DNA of 64,000 bases from Actinomyces sp. Marseille-P3109 (GTDB lineage Bacteria; Actinomycetota; Actinomycetes; Actinomycetales; Actinomycetaceae), in NCBI RefSeq assembly GCF_900323545.1, contig NZ_OOHN01000008.1, positions 79,940-143,939 of the forward strand, in the 5' to 3' direction. Positions within the stretch are counted from its first letter, which is position 1. Every line of letters begins with the position of its first letter. The position numbers were made by a program, and so were the translations under genes. Below the pieces are notes generated by a model. That model had not been told where the DNA came from. It made no database searches and worked only from the letters and a program-made list of their open reading frames with translations. Positions 51,604-60,951 of the stretch are shown one piece after another.

Positions 51604-53199
51604 TCACTCGGCGGTGGCCGCCTCGACATCGGCCATCTGCCGCTGCGTCCACGGGGCGACGGCGAACAGCACCAGGGCCATGAGGAGCGTGGCCGCACCC
51701 AGGCCGTAGTAGTAGGTGGCGTCGGAGATGTCCTCGGTCTGGGCGATGATGAACCCGGCGACTCCCTGGCCGGCGGCGACGCTGAGCCACCACAGTCCCA
51801 TCGCCTGGGAGGCGAAGCTCCTGGGGGCCAGGGCGGTCGTCGTGGCCAGGCCGACCGGGGTCAGGAAGAGCTCGGCGACGGTCTGGATGACGTAGACCAG
51901 CGCCAGGAACCACCAAGGGGACAGGTCCTGTCCGCCCGGCCAGATCTGGAATCCGTAACCCAGCATGAGCGCCGAGAATCCGACGATGAGCACCGCGATG
52001 ACGAACTTCATGATGGTCGAGGGGAACTTGCCCGCCCGCCGGGTGAACAGCATGCCGACCAGCGGAGCCAGGAGCACGATCGCCGCGGGGTTGACCGACT
52101 GATAGGCCTCAGCGGTGGTCGACCATCCGAAGAAGGGCAGGCGCAGGTCCGTATTGGACTCGGCGAAGGTGGCCATCTTGCCGGCGGCCTGCTCGGTGAT
52201 CATGAAGAACAGGACCGCGCCGACCCACAGGGGGATGTAGGCGCGCAGGTGAGTGTGCTCGCCGGCAGTGACCTTGGGGGAGCGGAACATGACCACGAAG
52301 TAGGCCACGGCCGCACCGACCGGGATGAGGAGACCCGCCGTGGCGACGGTGGTGACCAGGCTGCCGGTGAGCACCTGAAGGACTGCGACGACAACGGCGA
52401 TGGCGACCAGGACCCCAATGGATCCCAGAAGAAGCCGCTGTCGCTCCTCGGGGCGGACGGGGTTGGGGACGGTGAAGGCGAAGGCGGAGAGCTTGTGACG
52501 CCCGTAGACGAAGGCCACCAGGGCGAAGGCCATGCCGACGGCGGCCGAGGAGAACCCGGCGTGGTAGCCGTAGTGCTCGCGCAGCCAGCCGGTCAGCAGC
52601 GGAGAGGCGAAGGCGCCGATGTTGATGGACATGTAGAACAGCTGGAAGCCGGCGTCGCGGCGGATATCGTCATCGTCGTAGAGGCCCCCGACGATGGTCG
52701 TCAGGTTCGGCTTGATGAAGCCGGTGCCCACGGCCACCAGCACGATCCCCAGCCAGGACAGCGCGGTGACCGGGACGGACAGGCAGATGTGCCCGGCCAT
52801 GATGACCATCCCGCCGTAGAGGGTGGACAGCCACGGCCCGATGACCCGGTCGGCGAAGATGCCCCCGGGGATGGCCAGCAGGTAGACGGCCATCCCGTAG
52901 AGCGCGATGACGACCTGACCGGAGTTGGCGCTCAGGCCCAGGCCCCCGCGCGCCACCGTGTCGGTGATGAAGTAGAGCAGGATGGCGCGCATGCCGTAGT
53001 AGGAGAAGCGCTCCCACATCTCCACGTTGAGCATCCACGGCAGGCCCCGAGGGTGACCGAAGAGCCCCCGGTCCTCTCTCGACGGCGCGGTGCGCAGGGT
53101 GGTGGGCCGCCATCGGCTGGAGATGAGGCGACCGGACTGGGCGACGTCGTCCTCGAGGTCGTCAGCAGCTGCTGTCGGACCTGACATGGACTGTGCCAT
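51604..53199 (-). CDS. Proton-dependent peptide transporter (POT/PTR2), copy 2
   Basis: Permease of 531 residues. Most of the first 230 residues and long stretches later are identical or nearly so to copy 1, including V-E-M-W-E-R-F-S-Y-Y-G-M-R and G-T-G-F-I-K-P-N-L-T-T-I-V-G. The two differ most in the middle helices and at the ends, a pattern of duplication with continued homogenisation. AGGAAGGGACATCGCC precedes the ATG at 53199. The pair may differ in peptide preference. Confidence 0.94.
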   Translation of the reverse strand: MAQSMSGPTAAADDLEDDVAQSGRLISSRWRPTTLRTAPSREDRGLFGHPRGLPWMLNVEMWERFSYYGMRAILLYFITDTVARGGLGLSANSGQVVIALYGMAVYLLAIPGGIFADRVIGPWLSTLYGGMVIMAGHICLSVPVTALSWLGIVLVAVGTGFIKPNLTTIVGGLYDDDDIRRDAGFQLFYMSINIGAFASPLLTGWLREHYGYHAGFSSAAVGMAFALVAFVYGRHKLSAFAFTVPNPVRPEERQRLLLGSIGVLVAIAVVVAVLQVLTGSLVTTVATAGLLIPVGAAVAYFVVMFRSPKVTAGEHTHLRAYIPLWVGAVLFFMITEQAAGKMATFAESNTDLRLPFFGWSTTAEAYQSVNPAAIVLLAPLVGMLFTRRAGKFPSTIMKFVIAVLIVGFSALMLGYGFQIWPGGQDLSPWWFLALVYVIQTVAELFLTPVGLATTTALAPRSFASQAMGLWWLSVAAGQGVAGFIIAQTEDISDATYYYGLGAATLLMALVLFAVAPWTQRQMADVEAATAE

Positions 53200-53507
53200 G
53201 GCGATGTCCCTTCCTCAGAGCGGTGGTCGCTCGGGGCCGACCGCAGGGGTGTTCCAGGGCGCCGGGCGGTCCGACTCGCACGAGGAGGCCCAGACCTGTC
53301 GCCGAAGAGAGATGTGATGGTGCCGAGACCATAGCTCCTGGTCTGTTTCCAGCATGCTTCCGGCAATTGGGAGAACAGCGGTGGCCCCGGGGAGGAGACT
53401 GCTGTGATCTCCTCCCCGGGGCCACCGGGTGCCGCCCTGGAGGGCGGTCTACAGGGATTCCTCCGCGAGGCGGAGGGCAGGGGGAGGGCGGCGGACTCCG
53501 TCCAGGC
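53200..53507. other. Intergenic region between POT copy 2 and lldD
   Basis: About 310 bp with the promoter of POT copy 2 and the 19-bp hairpin that ends lldD. No gene is supported. Confidence 0.5.
53380..53426 (-). terminator. 19-bp perfect hairpin downstream of lldD
   Basis: Stem GGTGGCCCCGGGGAGGAGA paired without mismatch to 53408-53426, with a 9-nt loop, about 80 nt after the lldD stop on the minus strand. No T-tract. Confidence 0.75.
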
Positions 53508-54776
53508 TCAGCGGGCGACGGCGTCCGCCGCAGCCCTGATGTGCGGACGCACCGGGGTCAGGCGGGTCAGCTGGGTGACGTGGCGCGGCTCGAGCTCCTC
53601 CAGGCTGGAGACGCCCAGGAGCTTCATGGTGCGGATGACCTCGTCGGAGAGGATCTCGATCATGCGGTCCACGCCCTCGCGCCCGCCGGCCATGAGGCCG
53701 TAGAGGTAGGCGCGGCCCACGAGCCCGAACTTGGCGCCCAGGGCGACGGCGGCCACGACGTCGGCGCCGTTCATGATGCCGGTGTCGACCATGATCGTGG
53801 CGTCCTTGCCGACCTCCCGGACCACCTCGGGCAGGAGGCGGAAGGGGACGGGGGCACGGTCCAGCTGGCGCCCGCCGTGGTTGGACAGCAGGACGCCGTC
53901 GACGCCCAGGTCGATGAGGCGCTTGGAGTCCTCGACGGTCTGTACGCCCTTGATGACGATCTTGCCGGGCCACATGGAGCGGATGACCTTGAGGTCCTCG
54001 TCGCTGATGGTGGGGTCCATGGCGTTGTCGAGCAGCTCGCCCACGGTGCCGCCGGTGGACTTCAGGGAGGCGAACTCCAGCTTGGGCGTGGTCAGGAAGT
54101 CGAACCACCACCACGGGCGGGGGATCGCGTCGAGGACGGTGCCGGCCGTGATCTGGGGCGGGATGGAGAAGCCGTTGCGCTTGTCGCGCAGGCGGGCCCC
54201 GGCCACGGGGGTGTCGACGGTGAACATGAGGGTGTCGAAGCCGGCTGCGGCGGCGCGCTCGACCAGCCCGTAGGAGATGTCGCGCTGGCGCATGACGTAG
54301 AGCTGGAACCAGTTGCGTCCGTGGGGGTTGGCGGCCTTGACGTCCTCGATGGAGGTGGTGCCCAGGGTGGACAGGGTGAAGGGAATGCCGGCGGCGCCCG
54401 CGGCCCCGGCCCCGGCGACCTCGCCCTCGGTCTGCATGAGGCGGGTGAATCCGGTGGGGGCGATACCGAAGGGCATGGCCGAACGACCGCCCAGGATCTC
54501 GCAGGAGGTGTCGACGTCGAGGGCCGGGTGGAGGATGTCGGGGTGGAACTCGATGTCGCGGAAGGCCTGGCGGGCGCGGCGCAGAGAGACCTCTCCCTCG
54601 GCGGCGCCGTCGGTGTAGTCGAAGGCCGCGGCCGGGGTGCGGCGCTTGGCGATCTTGCGCAGGTCCCAGGTGGTCAGTGCGGCGTCGAGGCGTCGGCGCT
54701 TGGGGTTCAGCTCGGGCGTCTTGAAGTGGAGCAGCTCGAAGATCTCGCTCGGGTTGGGCAGCTGGCGCTTGACCAT
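53508..54776 (-). CDS. lldD: FMN-dependent alpha-hydroxy-acid dehydrogenase (L-lactate dehydrogenase, LldD-like)
   Basis: Flavoprotein of 422 residues that oxidises L-lactate to pyruvate and passes electrons to the quinone pool. Barrel features: [31 protein letters not shown] and the catalytic-His segment S-N-H-G-G-R-Q-L-D, then [10 protein letters not shown] 54776 is chosen from the family N-terminus (K-R-Q-L-P) and GAGG upstream; a longer frame to 54896 lacks support. An iron-box-like sequence lies 132 nt upstream. lutABC, a second lactate route, is 4 kb away on the same strand. Confidence 0.91.
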   Translation of the reverse strand: MVKRQLPNPSEIFELLHFKTPELNPKRRRLDAALTTWDLRKIAKRRTPAAAFDYTDGAAEGEVSLRRARQAFRDIEFHPDILHPALDVDTSCEILGGRSAMPFGIAPTGFTRLMQTEGEVAGAGAAGAAGIPFTLSTLGTTSIEDVKAANPHGRNWFQLYVMRQRDISYGLVERAAAAGFDTLMFTVDTPVAGARLRDKRNGFSIPPQITAGTVLDAIPRPWWWFDFLTTPKLEFASLKSTGGTVGELLDNAMDPTISDEDLKVIRSMWPGKIVIKGVQTVEDSKRLIDLGVDGVLLSNHGGRQLDRAPVPFRLLPEVVREVGKDATIMVDTGIMNGADVVAAVALGAKFGLVGRAYLYGLMAGGREGVDRMIEILSDEVIRTMKLLGVSSLEELEPRHVTQLTRLTPVRPHIRAAADAVAR

Positions 54777-55174
54777 AGGAACCTCATCAGTGAGTCGGAT
54801 TCTGGACGTTCCGCTCGGTGCGGAGCGCTCGTGGGAGGCGGCCGGCCTCCATGGCTCAGCCCTCAGGTCCACGAACCACCTCATGCTATGGGACAAAGGT
54901 CACCAAAGCAAGGTAAGCCTTAGCAATCCATGCGATGGTGGGAAATGGTCGCTGTGGCTGGGAGGATGGGGTTGGCCCACCGAAGCGCCGGGGTCCGCTC
55001 GTTGGCGGGGAGATTCTGCACGGTCGGGTGCGTGCGGCTCCGGGCGGAGGGTCTTGCACCCCAACGGCGCCGAATATCCCCATCCGGCCGACGGGCTGGT
55101 TGGATCTCGGTAGAGTCGGATCGCGGACCGATCATGTCGGGGGCGGTGCCCGGGGAAGTGAAGGAGGCGTTGCC
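54777..55174. other. Divergent intergenic region between lldD and the OmpA-like gene
   Basis: About 400 bp with both promoters and an iron-box-like site at 54908-54926. A frame upstream of the OmpA-like gene is open back to 54935 but has no protein likeness. Confidence 0.5.
54908..54926. promoter_or_regulatory. Possible DtxR-type iron box near lldD
   Basis: GCAAGGTAAGCCTTAGCAA contains AGGTAAGCCTTA, 10 of 12 matches with the core AGGTTAGCCTAA. The outer bases fit less well. Confidence 0.4.
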
Positions 55175-56827
55175 ATGCGTCGTCGTGTGTTCGTGTCGGC
55201 CTCGGTACTGGTGGCCGTTGGTGCTCCGGTGGTGGCCGCCTGCTCGCGCTCGTCGAAGAAGGCTGAGGGAACTGCGGCCTCCGGCTCAATGTCGGGAGCG
55301 AGAGGTGGGAAGACGCCGGCGGACCCGGCTCAGTGGCAGAAGCTGGACGGTCGTGTCATGGGGCAGCGAGTGGCCGTCGAGATTTCGCCCCTGGTGAGAT
55401 TCGAGGGCAAGGGAATGCTGCTGGCGATCAAGGAGACACGCGCCGCCGGCGACGCCGCGGTCAAGGACGTCAAGGACACCACTAGTTACTCCGAGGCCGA
55501 TGAGAAGAACTCGTTCTCACCCGGTCCCTACACCGGGACCTCGAACTCCAAAAGAGGACTACTGCTCCTCGACCCTGAGAAAATGACGGTGCTTGGAAGT
55601 CTTGGAACCAAACGGGCCGAGGGTGCTGGCGGAACGGATTCCGGGCTGCAACCGGGCGACTCGGAGACGTCCTACGTCGTCTTCTCACCTGCTGAAGGAG
55701 ACCGGATCACGGTGTTCGTGCCTCAGTGCGGGGTCGCCACGGTCGGCATCATCGATAAGGACCAGGCGGCCAAGGCTGGGTTCGACCAGAAGGTTCTCAC
55801 TGAGGCGGAGCGTGCGACCCCGGATCCCAGCCGAGCGGCCGCGACCGGCGACACGGGGCCGGTGCCGATCGAGCGCTACAGCCGGTCCTTCGATGGCTCC
55901 ACCAGTACGTTGAAGAGCAACCAGAAGGTCACCGTCACTCTCAACAGCGATGTCACGTTCGCCTCGGACTCGGCGGATCTGGCTGCGGCGGCCGAGGCTC
56001 AGCTGCAGACTGTGGCGGGTCAGATCTCCCAGTATCCCGATGGTGGGACGCTGACCATCGTGGGGCATACTGACGACGTCCAGGATGACGCCTACAACCA
56101 GGCCCTCTCTGAGAAGCGTGCCAACGCGGTCAAGACTCGTCTGGAGCAGCTCACCAGCCTGGATAAGTGGAACCCCTCCGTCGCTGGTAAGGGCGAGTCT
56201 GAGCCTCTCATCGCAGACACTACCCCCGAGGCGCGGGCCGCCAACCGACGCGTGGAGATCACCCTCACCCCCACAGGCGGCGTCAAGACCTCCCAGCCGC
56301 CATCGTCGTCGAGCTCGTCGGCCACCTCCACCCCCAGCGCTCAGAATATGGTCGGCAAAGGACCTGATGGGCTGACACTGGCCACCTCCACCGGCGCACA
56401 GGTGACCTTGACACTCGATCACGTCACACGAGCGGGAGGCCTCCTGCTCGGCGAGCTCCTCATCACCGGCGGGCCTGGCGGCGATGGCACCGCCCTGTCA
56501 GCATGGGTGGGTGATCCGACGAAGGTGTGGTCCAATGCCCGAGGCGAGGGCGATAACGCTCTGGACATCTGGTACGCCGCCGATGGGCTCGCCCTCGTCG
56601 GGGAGGGCGAGCGCATCTATCCGGCCGACTACCAGCCTCCCGCTTCCGGTGCTCACTGGCCGATCACGTCGCTCAACCTCACCTACGGGCTCAAGAAGGA
56701 CGCGACGGCCAAGGTCTGCATCGCCTGGCCCGACATTGGAGGCGACACCGTCACCGTTGACCACCAGGGAAAAAACGGAACGAACTACGCCTACCGCCTC
56801 ACCGATATCCCCGTCAAGGACAACTGA
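55175..56827 (+). CDS. OmpA-like domain lipoprotein
   Basis: Protein of 550 residues exported as a lipoprotein: M-R-R-R-V-F-V start, hydrophobic core and lipobox V-A-A-C with Cys23. The OmpA C-terminal domain (about 240-370) has F-A-S-D-S-A-D-L, V-G-H-T-D-D-V, N-Q-A-L-S-E-K-R-A-N-A-V, G-K-G-E-S-E-P and A-A-N-R-R-V-E-I, which bind peptidoglycan in relatives. A Ser/Thr/Pro linker leads to a C-terminal region of unknown fold. GAAGGAGGCGTTGCC precedes the ATG. In a Gram-positive cell it would sit on the outer membrane face and hold the wall. Divergent from lldD; single gene. Confidence 0.86.
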   Translation: MRRRVFVSASVLVAVGAPVVAACSRSSKKAEGTAASGSMSGARGGKTPADPAQWQKLDGRVMGQRVAVEISPLVRFEGKGMLLAIKETRAAGDAAVKDVKDTTSYSEADEKNSFSPGPYTGTSNSKRGLLLLDPEKMTVLGSLGTKRAEGAGGTDSGLQPGDSETSYVVFSPAEGDRITVFVPQCGVATVGIIDKDQAAKAGFDQKVLTEAERATPDPSRAAATGDTGPVPIERYSRSFDGSTSTLKSNQKVTVTLNSDVTFASDSADLAAAAEAQLQTVAGQISQYPDGGTLTIVGHTDDVQDDAYNQALSEKRANAVKTRLEQLTSLDKWNPSVAGKGESEPLIADTTPEARAANRRVEITLTPTGGVKTSQPPSSSSSSATSTPSAQNMVGKGPDGLTLATSTGAQVTLTLDHVTRAGGLLLGELLITGGPGGDGTALSAWVGDPTKVWSNARGEGDNALDIWYAADGLALVGEGERIYPADYQPPASGAHWPITSLNLTYGLKKDATAKVCIAWPDIGGDTVTVDHQGKNGTNYAYRLTDIPVKDN

Positions 56828-56852
56828 ACCGGAGCCTGCCGACGGGCCGGGG

Positions 56853-58358
56853 CTAGGCCACTCGGGTGCGGCCGGCCAGGGCCCGCAGACGTGCGCGGGC
56901 ACCGTCTCGGCGCAGGGCGTCCAGCTCCTCGACGAAGGCGCGTCGGAAGCGCTCATCGGTCGCCAGATCGCCGAAGACGCCCTCATGGGAGATGAAGGCC
57001 GTGTCGTGACCGGCCCGTTGCGTCGCGGCCAGGTACTGCAGCTCCTCGGCCAGGGGATCATCGATGACGATCTTGTCGCCGTTCTCGTCGAGGCCTTCCG
57101 CTCCCCGCGCCCAAGCGGCCACCATCGCCGCCCCCAGCCGGATCGGCCCGCCGGCAGTCAGGTTGTCGCGCACTGTGCCCAGGACGAACTTCGGCATCCG
57201 GCTGGAGGCGTCCTGCGCTAGCCGGAAGAGCGTGTCCCCGATCGCCTTGTTGGTGAAGCGCCGGAAGAGCGTGTCGACATAGCAGTCCAGGTCGATGCCC
57301 GGCACCGAGCGCAGCGTCGCACGGGCCTCACGCTCGAGGTAGGCGCGCACCCACGTGGCGATGTCCGGGTCCGCAGCGGCCTCGTGCGCGTACTCCATCC
57401 CCAGAAGGCGCCCCCAGTGTGCCAGTGCCTGGTGGGAGGCGTTGAGTAGGCGCAGCTTCATGAGCTCGTAGGGGACGATGTCGTCGACCATCTGGACTCC
57501 GACCTCCTCCCACGGGGGCCGGCCTGCGGGGAAGTCGTCCTCGATCACCCATTGGGTGAAGGGCTCGCAGACCACCGGCCAGGCGTCCTCGATGTCGAGC
57601 CCGCGTCGCAGGTCGTCGATGTCCGCCACCGTGGTCTGCGGGGTGACCCGGTCGACCATGCAGCTGGGGAAGGCGACGTTGCCGTCGATCCAGTCGGCCA
57701 GCTCCGGGTCGCTCATCGCGGCCTGCGAGACGACCGCGGTGCGTGCCGACGCCCCGTTAGCGGGCAGGTTGTCACAGCTCAGGACCGTGAACGGCACGAT
57801 TCCTGCCGACCGACGACGTCGCAGCGCCTCAACGACATAGCCGAAAGCTGTGGTGGGCTCGCCCGGGTGCTCGGCGTCGTGGATGGCGCCGGGACTGGAG
57901 GTGCGGAACTCGCCGGTGACGTCATCGATGTTGTAGCCGCCCTCGGTGATCGTCAACGAGACGATCCGGGTGGTGGGCATGCTCATGAGGGCCAGAACGG
58001 CCTCGGGATCGTCGGGGGCGAAGAGAAAGTCGTGGATGGAGCCGACGACCGCCGGGTCCCGCAACCCACCGGGGTACTTGAGGATGAGGGTGTAGAGGTG
58101 GTCCTGCTCCAGGAGCGCATCACGCATGCGCTTGTCCGCGGGCAGCAGTCCGACGCCGCAGATCCCCCAGTCCAGGCAGGAGCCTTCCGGGGCGTCGCCC
58201 CAGGGATCGGCCCCGGCGTGCCGGCGCATGAGCCTGTCAAGGTAGGCGGCCTCATGGGCGCGGTGAAAGCCGCCCACGCCGATGTGGACGATCCCAGTGG
58301 TTGTAGCGGAACGGTCATAGTCGGGAGCCAGGGGCGACTCAGTCAGTGAGGTGGTCAA
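56853..58358 (-). CDS. Mannitol dehydrogenase family protein
   Basis: Long-chain polyol dehydrogenase of 501 residues. It has H-I-G-V-G-G-F-H-R-A-H-E-A at the dinucleotide fold, L-T-I-T-E-G-G-Y, S-C-D-N-L-P-A-N-G and the catalytic K-x-x-x-x-N-x-x-x-H pattern in K-L-R-L-L-N-A-S-H. Members act on mannitol, fructuronate, tagaturonate or arabinitol; the length and S-C-D-N-L-P-A-N-G are close to mannitol 2-dehydrogenase and fructuronate reductase, so the substrate is open. The start is TTG at 58358 with AAAGGA upstream. No sugar transporter stands beside it. Confidence 0.9.
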   Translation of the reverse strand: MTTSLTESPLAPDYDRSATTTGIVHIGVGGFHRAHEAAYLDRLMRRHAGADPWGDAPEGSCLDWGICGVGLLPADKRMRDALLEQDHLYTLILKYPGGLRDPAVVGSIHDFLFAPDDPEAVLALMSMPTTRIVSLTITEGGYNIDDVTGEFRTSSPGAIHDAEHPGEPTTAFGYVVEALRRRRSAGIVPFTVLSCDNLPANGASARTAVVSQAAMSDPELADWIDGNVAFPSCMVDRVTPQTTVADIDDLRRGLDIEDAWPVVCEPFTQWVIEDDFPAGRPPWEEVGVQMVDDIVPYELMKLRLLNASHQALAHWGRLLGMEYAHEAAADPDIATWVRAYLEREARATLRSVPGIDLDCYVDTLFRRFTNKAIGDTLFRLAQDASSRMPKFVLGTVRDNLTAGGPIRLGAAMVAAWARGAEGLDENGDKIVIDDPLAEELQYLAATQRAGHDTAFISHEGVFGDLATDERFRRAFVEELDALRRDGARARLRALAGRTRVA

Positions 58359-58506
58359 GAAGATGTCCTTTCCGCGCTACCTCCAGTCACCTCCAGTCAA
58401 CTCCGTCTCCATGGAAAACCGGTGTGCATATGCCCCGGGCGGCCTCACCGGCCCGGCCCGCCTGTCCCTTGCCATCCGCCGGAATCCCTGCGGGAGCAGA
58501 CAAAGA

Positions 58507-58545
58507 TCCGCGTCGCCCGATCGGGGAGCGATCGGGCGACGCGGA
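58507..58545 (-). terminator. 16-bp perfect hairpin after lutC
   Basis: TCCGCGTCGCCCGATC paired without mismatch to GATCGGGCGACGCGGA, loop of 7 nt, 23 nt after the lutC stop. No T-tract. Confidence 0.75.
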
Positions 58546-58567
58546 CGGGGGCTGCGCTTGACGAACC

Positions 58568-59218
58568 TCAGTGGGCGACGACGACGCGCAGGTTGCGTGG
58601 GCCGTGCACGCCGTTGACGCGCACGAGCTCGATGTCGCTGGTGGCTGAGCCGCCGGCGATCCACGTCATCGGGCGCGTGGGGTGCTCGCCCAGGACGTCG
58701 ACGGCCTGCGGCACCGTTGGCACGATCGACTCGCGCTCCAGGACCACGACGTGCTTGTCCGGCACCAGCGAGATGGCCCGGCGACCCTGGTCCGGCTCGC
58801 CGTCGAGGACGATCGTTCCCGAGATCGACACGCCCACGCGCGAGCAGGTCACCACGGCGTCGATCTCATCGAGGTCGAGGGTGGCGATGGCCTCCTTGCG
58901 GGAGTCCTCCACCACGGTACGGCCGTTGCGGGCCGCCGCCTCCTTGTAGGCCCGAGGCAGCCCATCGGGAACGACGACGGTGCGCGCCTCGCCGAGCAGC
59001 TCGTCAATGGCGTCCAGGATCTCCGAGTCCTTGGGGGCGACGATGACCTCGGCCGAGTAGTCCTCGAGCTTCTCGATCATCTCGTCGACCACGGGCTTGG
59101 AACCGGGCGGGTTCTCCCCGGAGCGGATGTAGTTGCGGGGGATCGGCCCCACCGGCCGGGTCTGGGACCGCGAGATCGCGTCGCGGGCGCGGGCCAGGAT
59201 CGCGGACTTCGCATCCAT
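58568..59218 (-). CDS. lutC: Lactate utilization protein C (LUD domain)
   Basis: Protein of 216 residues with the LUD fold (V-T-C-S-R-V-G-V-S-I-S-G-T-I-V-L, then I-A-G-G-S-A-T-S-D-I-E-L-V-R-V-N-G-V-H-G-P), the C-terminal pattern of LutC/YkgG. It works with LutA and LutB to oxidise L-lactate to pyruvate. ATG 59218 overlaps the lutB stop as TGATG; a GTG at 59221 is an alternative. It is the last gene of lutABC and a strong hairpin follows. Confidence 0.92.
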   Translation of the reverse strand: MDAKSAILARARDAISRSQTRPVGPIPRNYIRSGENPPGSKPVVDEMIEKLEDYSAEVIVAPKDSEILDAIDELLGEARTVVVPDGLPRAYKEAAARNGRTVVEDSRKEAIATLDLDEIDAVVTCSRVGVSISGTIVLDGEPDQGRRAISLVPDKHVVVLERESIVPTVPQAVDVLGEHPTRPMTWIAGGSATSDIELVRVNGVHGPRNLRVVVAH

Positions 59219-60951
59219 CACAGCTCCTCCTCACTGGTCGAGCCGGCCGGGGCCTGGGGCGCGGGCGCTCCCGGGGCGATCGGCTCGGGATTGACGATGG
59301 CCGAACGTGCGTCCAGCGCGGCCGGGGTGGGCTCGCCGTCGGCGCTCGCGCTGCCGGCCACCGGCTGACCGGGAGGCGGTGGCGGATCGGCAGGGAATCC
59401 GTCGCCGATGCCGCGGTCCACCCTGGAGCCGGCAGCTGCGCTCACCGGGGTCTCACCGTCGGGGTGGGTGCGCCTCCACCACTGGCGGAAGGTCTCCGAG
59501 GGCGCCACCGGCAGGTCTCGCGCTCCGGTCCACAGGGAGGCCGGGAAGGGCAGCGCCCCGATCTTGCCGTCCTTGCCGCCCAGCAGCGCTGAGGCCTTGA
59601 CCGTCTGTGAAGCGGCCTCCCACAGCGAGCTCTTCGACATCACCGGAGCCGAGACGTTCATCGCCACGTCCCACACGTCGGGCACCGTGCGGCGCTTGAC
59701 GTCCACCGAACGGGCCCGCAGGTGGACGAGGATCGTGGGGATGTCGATCTTGACCGGGCACACCTCACCGCAGGCCCCGCACAGGGAGGAGGCGAAGGGC
59801 AGGGTGTGGACCGGGTCGTCGTCGGCCAGCCCCTGCGTGAGCTGGGGTGTGATGATCGAGCCGATCGGGCCGGGGTAGACCGAGCCGTAGGCGTGCCCGC
59901 CGGTGTGCTGGTAGACGGGGCAGATGTTCATGCACGACCCGCAGCGGATGCAGGCCAGCGCCTGGCGGCCCACCGGGTCGGCCAGGGTCTTGGTGCGCCC
60001 GTTGTCCATGAGCACCAGGTGGAACTCCTTGGGGCCATCACCCTCGGTGACACCCGTCCACATGGAGGTGTAGGGGTTCATGCGCTCACCGGTGGCCGAG
60101 CGCGGCAGGAGCTGGGAGAAGATCTCCACGTCCTGGAACCGGGGCACCAGCTTCTCGATCCCCATGAGGGTGATGAGCGTGTCCGGCAGGGTCAGGCACA
60201 TGCGTCCGTTGCCCTCGGACTCGTAGATCGAGACCGTGCCGGTCTCGGCCACGCCCATGTTGGTGCCGGAGACGGCCACCGAGGCGTGCAGGAACTTGTT
60301 GCGCAGGTGCGAGCGGGCCGCGGCCGTGAGCTCCTGCGGGTCGTCCGAGAGGTCCGCCGGGGCGTCGTCCATGCGGTCCAGGAAGATGCCGCGCACCTCG
60401 GAGCGGTTGCGGTGGATGGCGGGCACCACGATGTGCGAGGGCATGTCGTCGGCGAGCTGGACGATCATCTCGGCCAGGTCCGTCTCGTGGGCGGTGATGC
60501 CCCGGTCGGCCAGGTACTCGTTGAGGTTCGTCTCCTGGGTGGCCATCGACTTGACCTTGACGACGTCGTCGACGCCCTTGGAGGCGATGATGTCGGTGAT
60601 GATCCGGTTGGCCTCGGCGGCGTCACGTGCCCAGTGGACGATCCCGCCGCGGGCGGTCACATTGGCCTCGAACTGCTCCAGCAGCTCGGGCAGGCGCGAG
60701 GCGACCTCGAACTTGACGGCCTCCGCGGCGTTGCGCAGGTCCTCCCAGTCGGGCATCTCGGCCACGCGGTCGGCGCGCTTGGAGCGGATGGTGCGCGTGG
60801 CGTGGCCCAGGTTGCGGCGCATCTGGGTGTTGGCCAGCGTCTTGTGCGCTCCCTCGGGGAAGGTGGGCCCCCAGCGCAGCGTGTCCTCGGGCTGCTCGAC
60901 CTCGGTGCGCCAGCCGCCCGTGTGGGGCATGCCCAGAAATACCTGTGTCAT
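59218..60951 (-). CDS. lutB: Lactate utilization protein B, iron-sulfur
   Basis: Protein of 577 residues. An N-terminal LUD-type domain (to about 300) with V-S-G-T-N-M-G-V-A-E-T-G-T is followed by two ferredoxin-like clusters, C-I-R-C-G-S-C-M-N-I-C-P-V and C-G-A-C-G-E-V-C-P-V-K-I-D. A Pro/Ala-rich tail of roughly 80-90 residues makes it longer than the usual 470-480. ATG 60951 overlaps the lutA stop as ATGA; a frame to 61896 is a shadow of lutA. Confidence 0.94.
   Translation of the reverse strand: MTQVFLGMPHTGGWRTEVEQPEDTLRWGPTFPEGAHKTLANTQMRRNLGHATRTIRSKRADRVAEMPDWEDLRNAAEAVKFEVASRLPELLEQFEANVTARGGIVHWARDAAEANRIITDIIASKGVDDVVKVKSMATQETNLNEYLADRGITAHETDLAEMIVQLADDMPSHIVVPAIHRNRSEVRGIFLDRMDDAPADLSDDPQELTAAARSHLRNKFLHASVAVSGTNMGVAETGTVSIYESEGNGRMCLTLPDTLITLMGIEKLVPRFQDVEIFSQLLPRSATGERMNPYTSMWTGVTEGDGPKEFHLVLMDNGRTKTLADPVGRQALACIRCGSCMNICPVYQHTGGHAYGSVYPGPIGSIITPQLTQGLADDDPVHTLPFASSLCGACGEVCPVKIDIPTILVHLRARSVDVKRRTVPDVWDVAMNVSAPVMSKSSLWEAASQTVKASALLGGKDGKIGALPFPASLWTGARDLPVAPSETFRQWWRRTHPDGETPVSAAAGSRVDRGIGDGFPADPPPPPGQPVAGSASADGEPTPAALDARSAIVNPEPIAPGAPAPQAPAGSTSEEEL

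Noticed and set aside
49785..53184. Long plus-strand frames opposite the POT genes
   Set aside because: Gly/Asp/Glu/His-rich antisense translations that mirror the POT coding strand.
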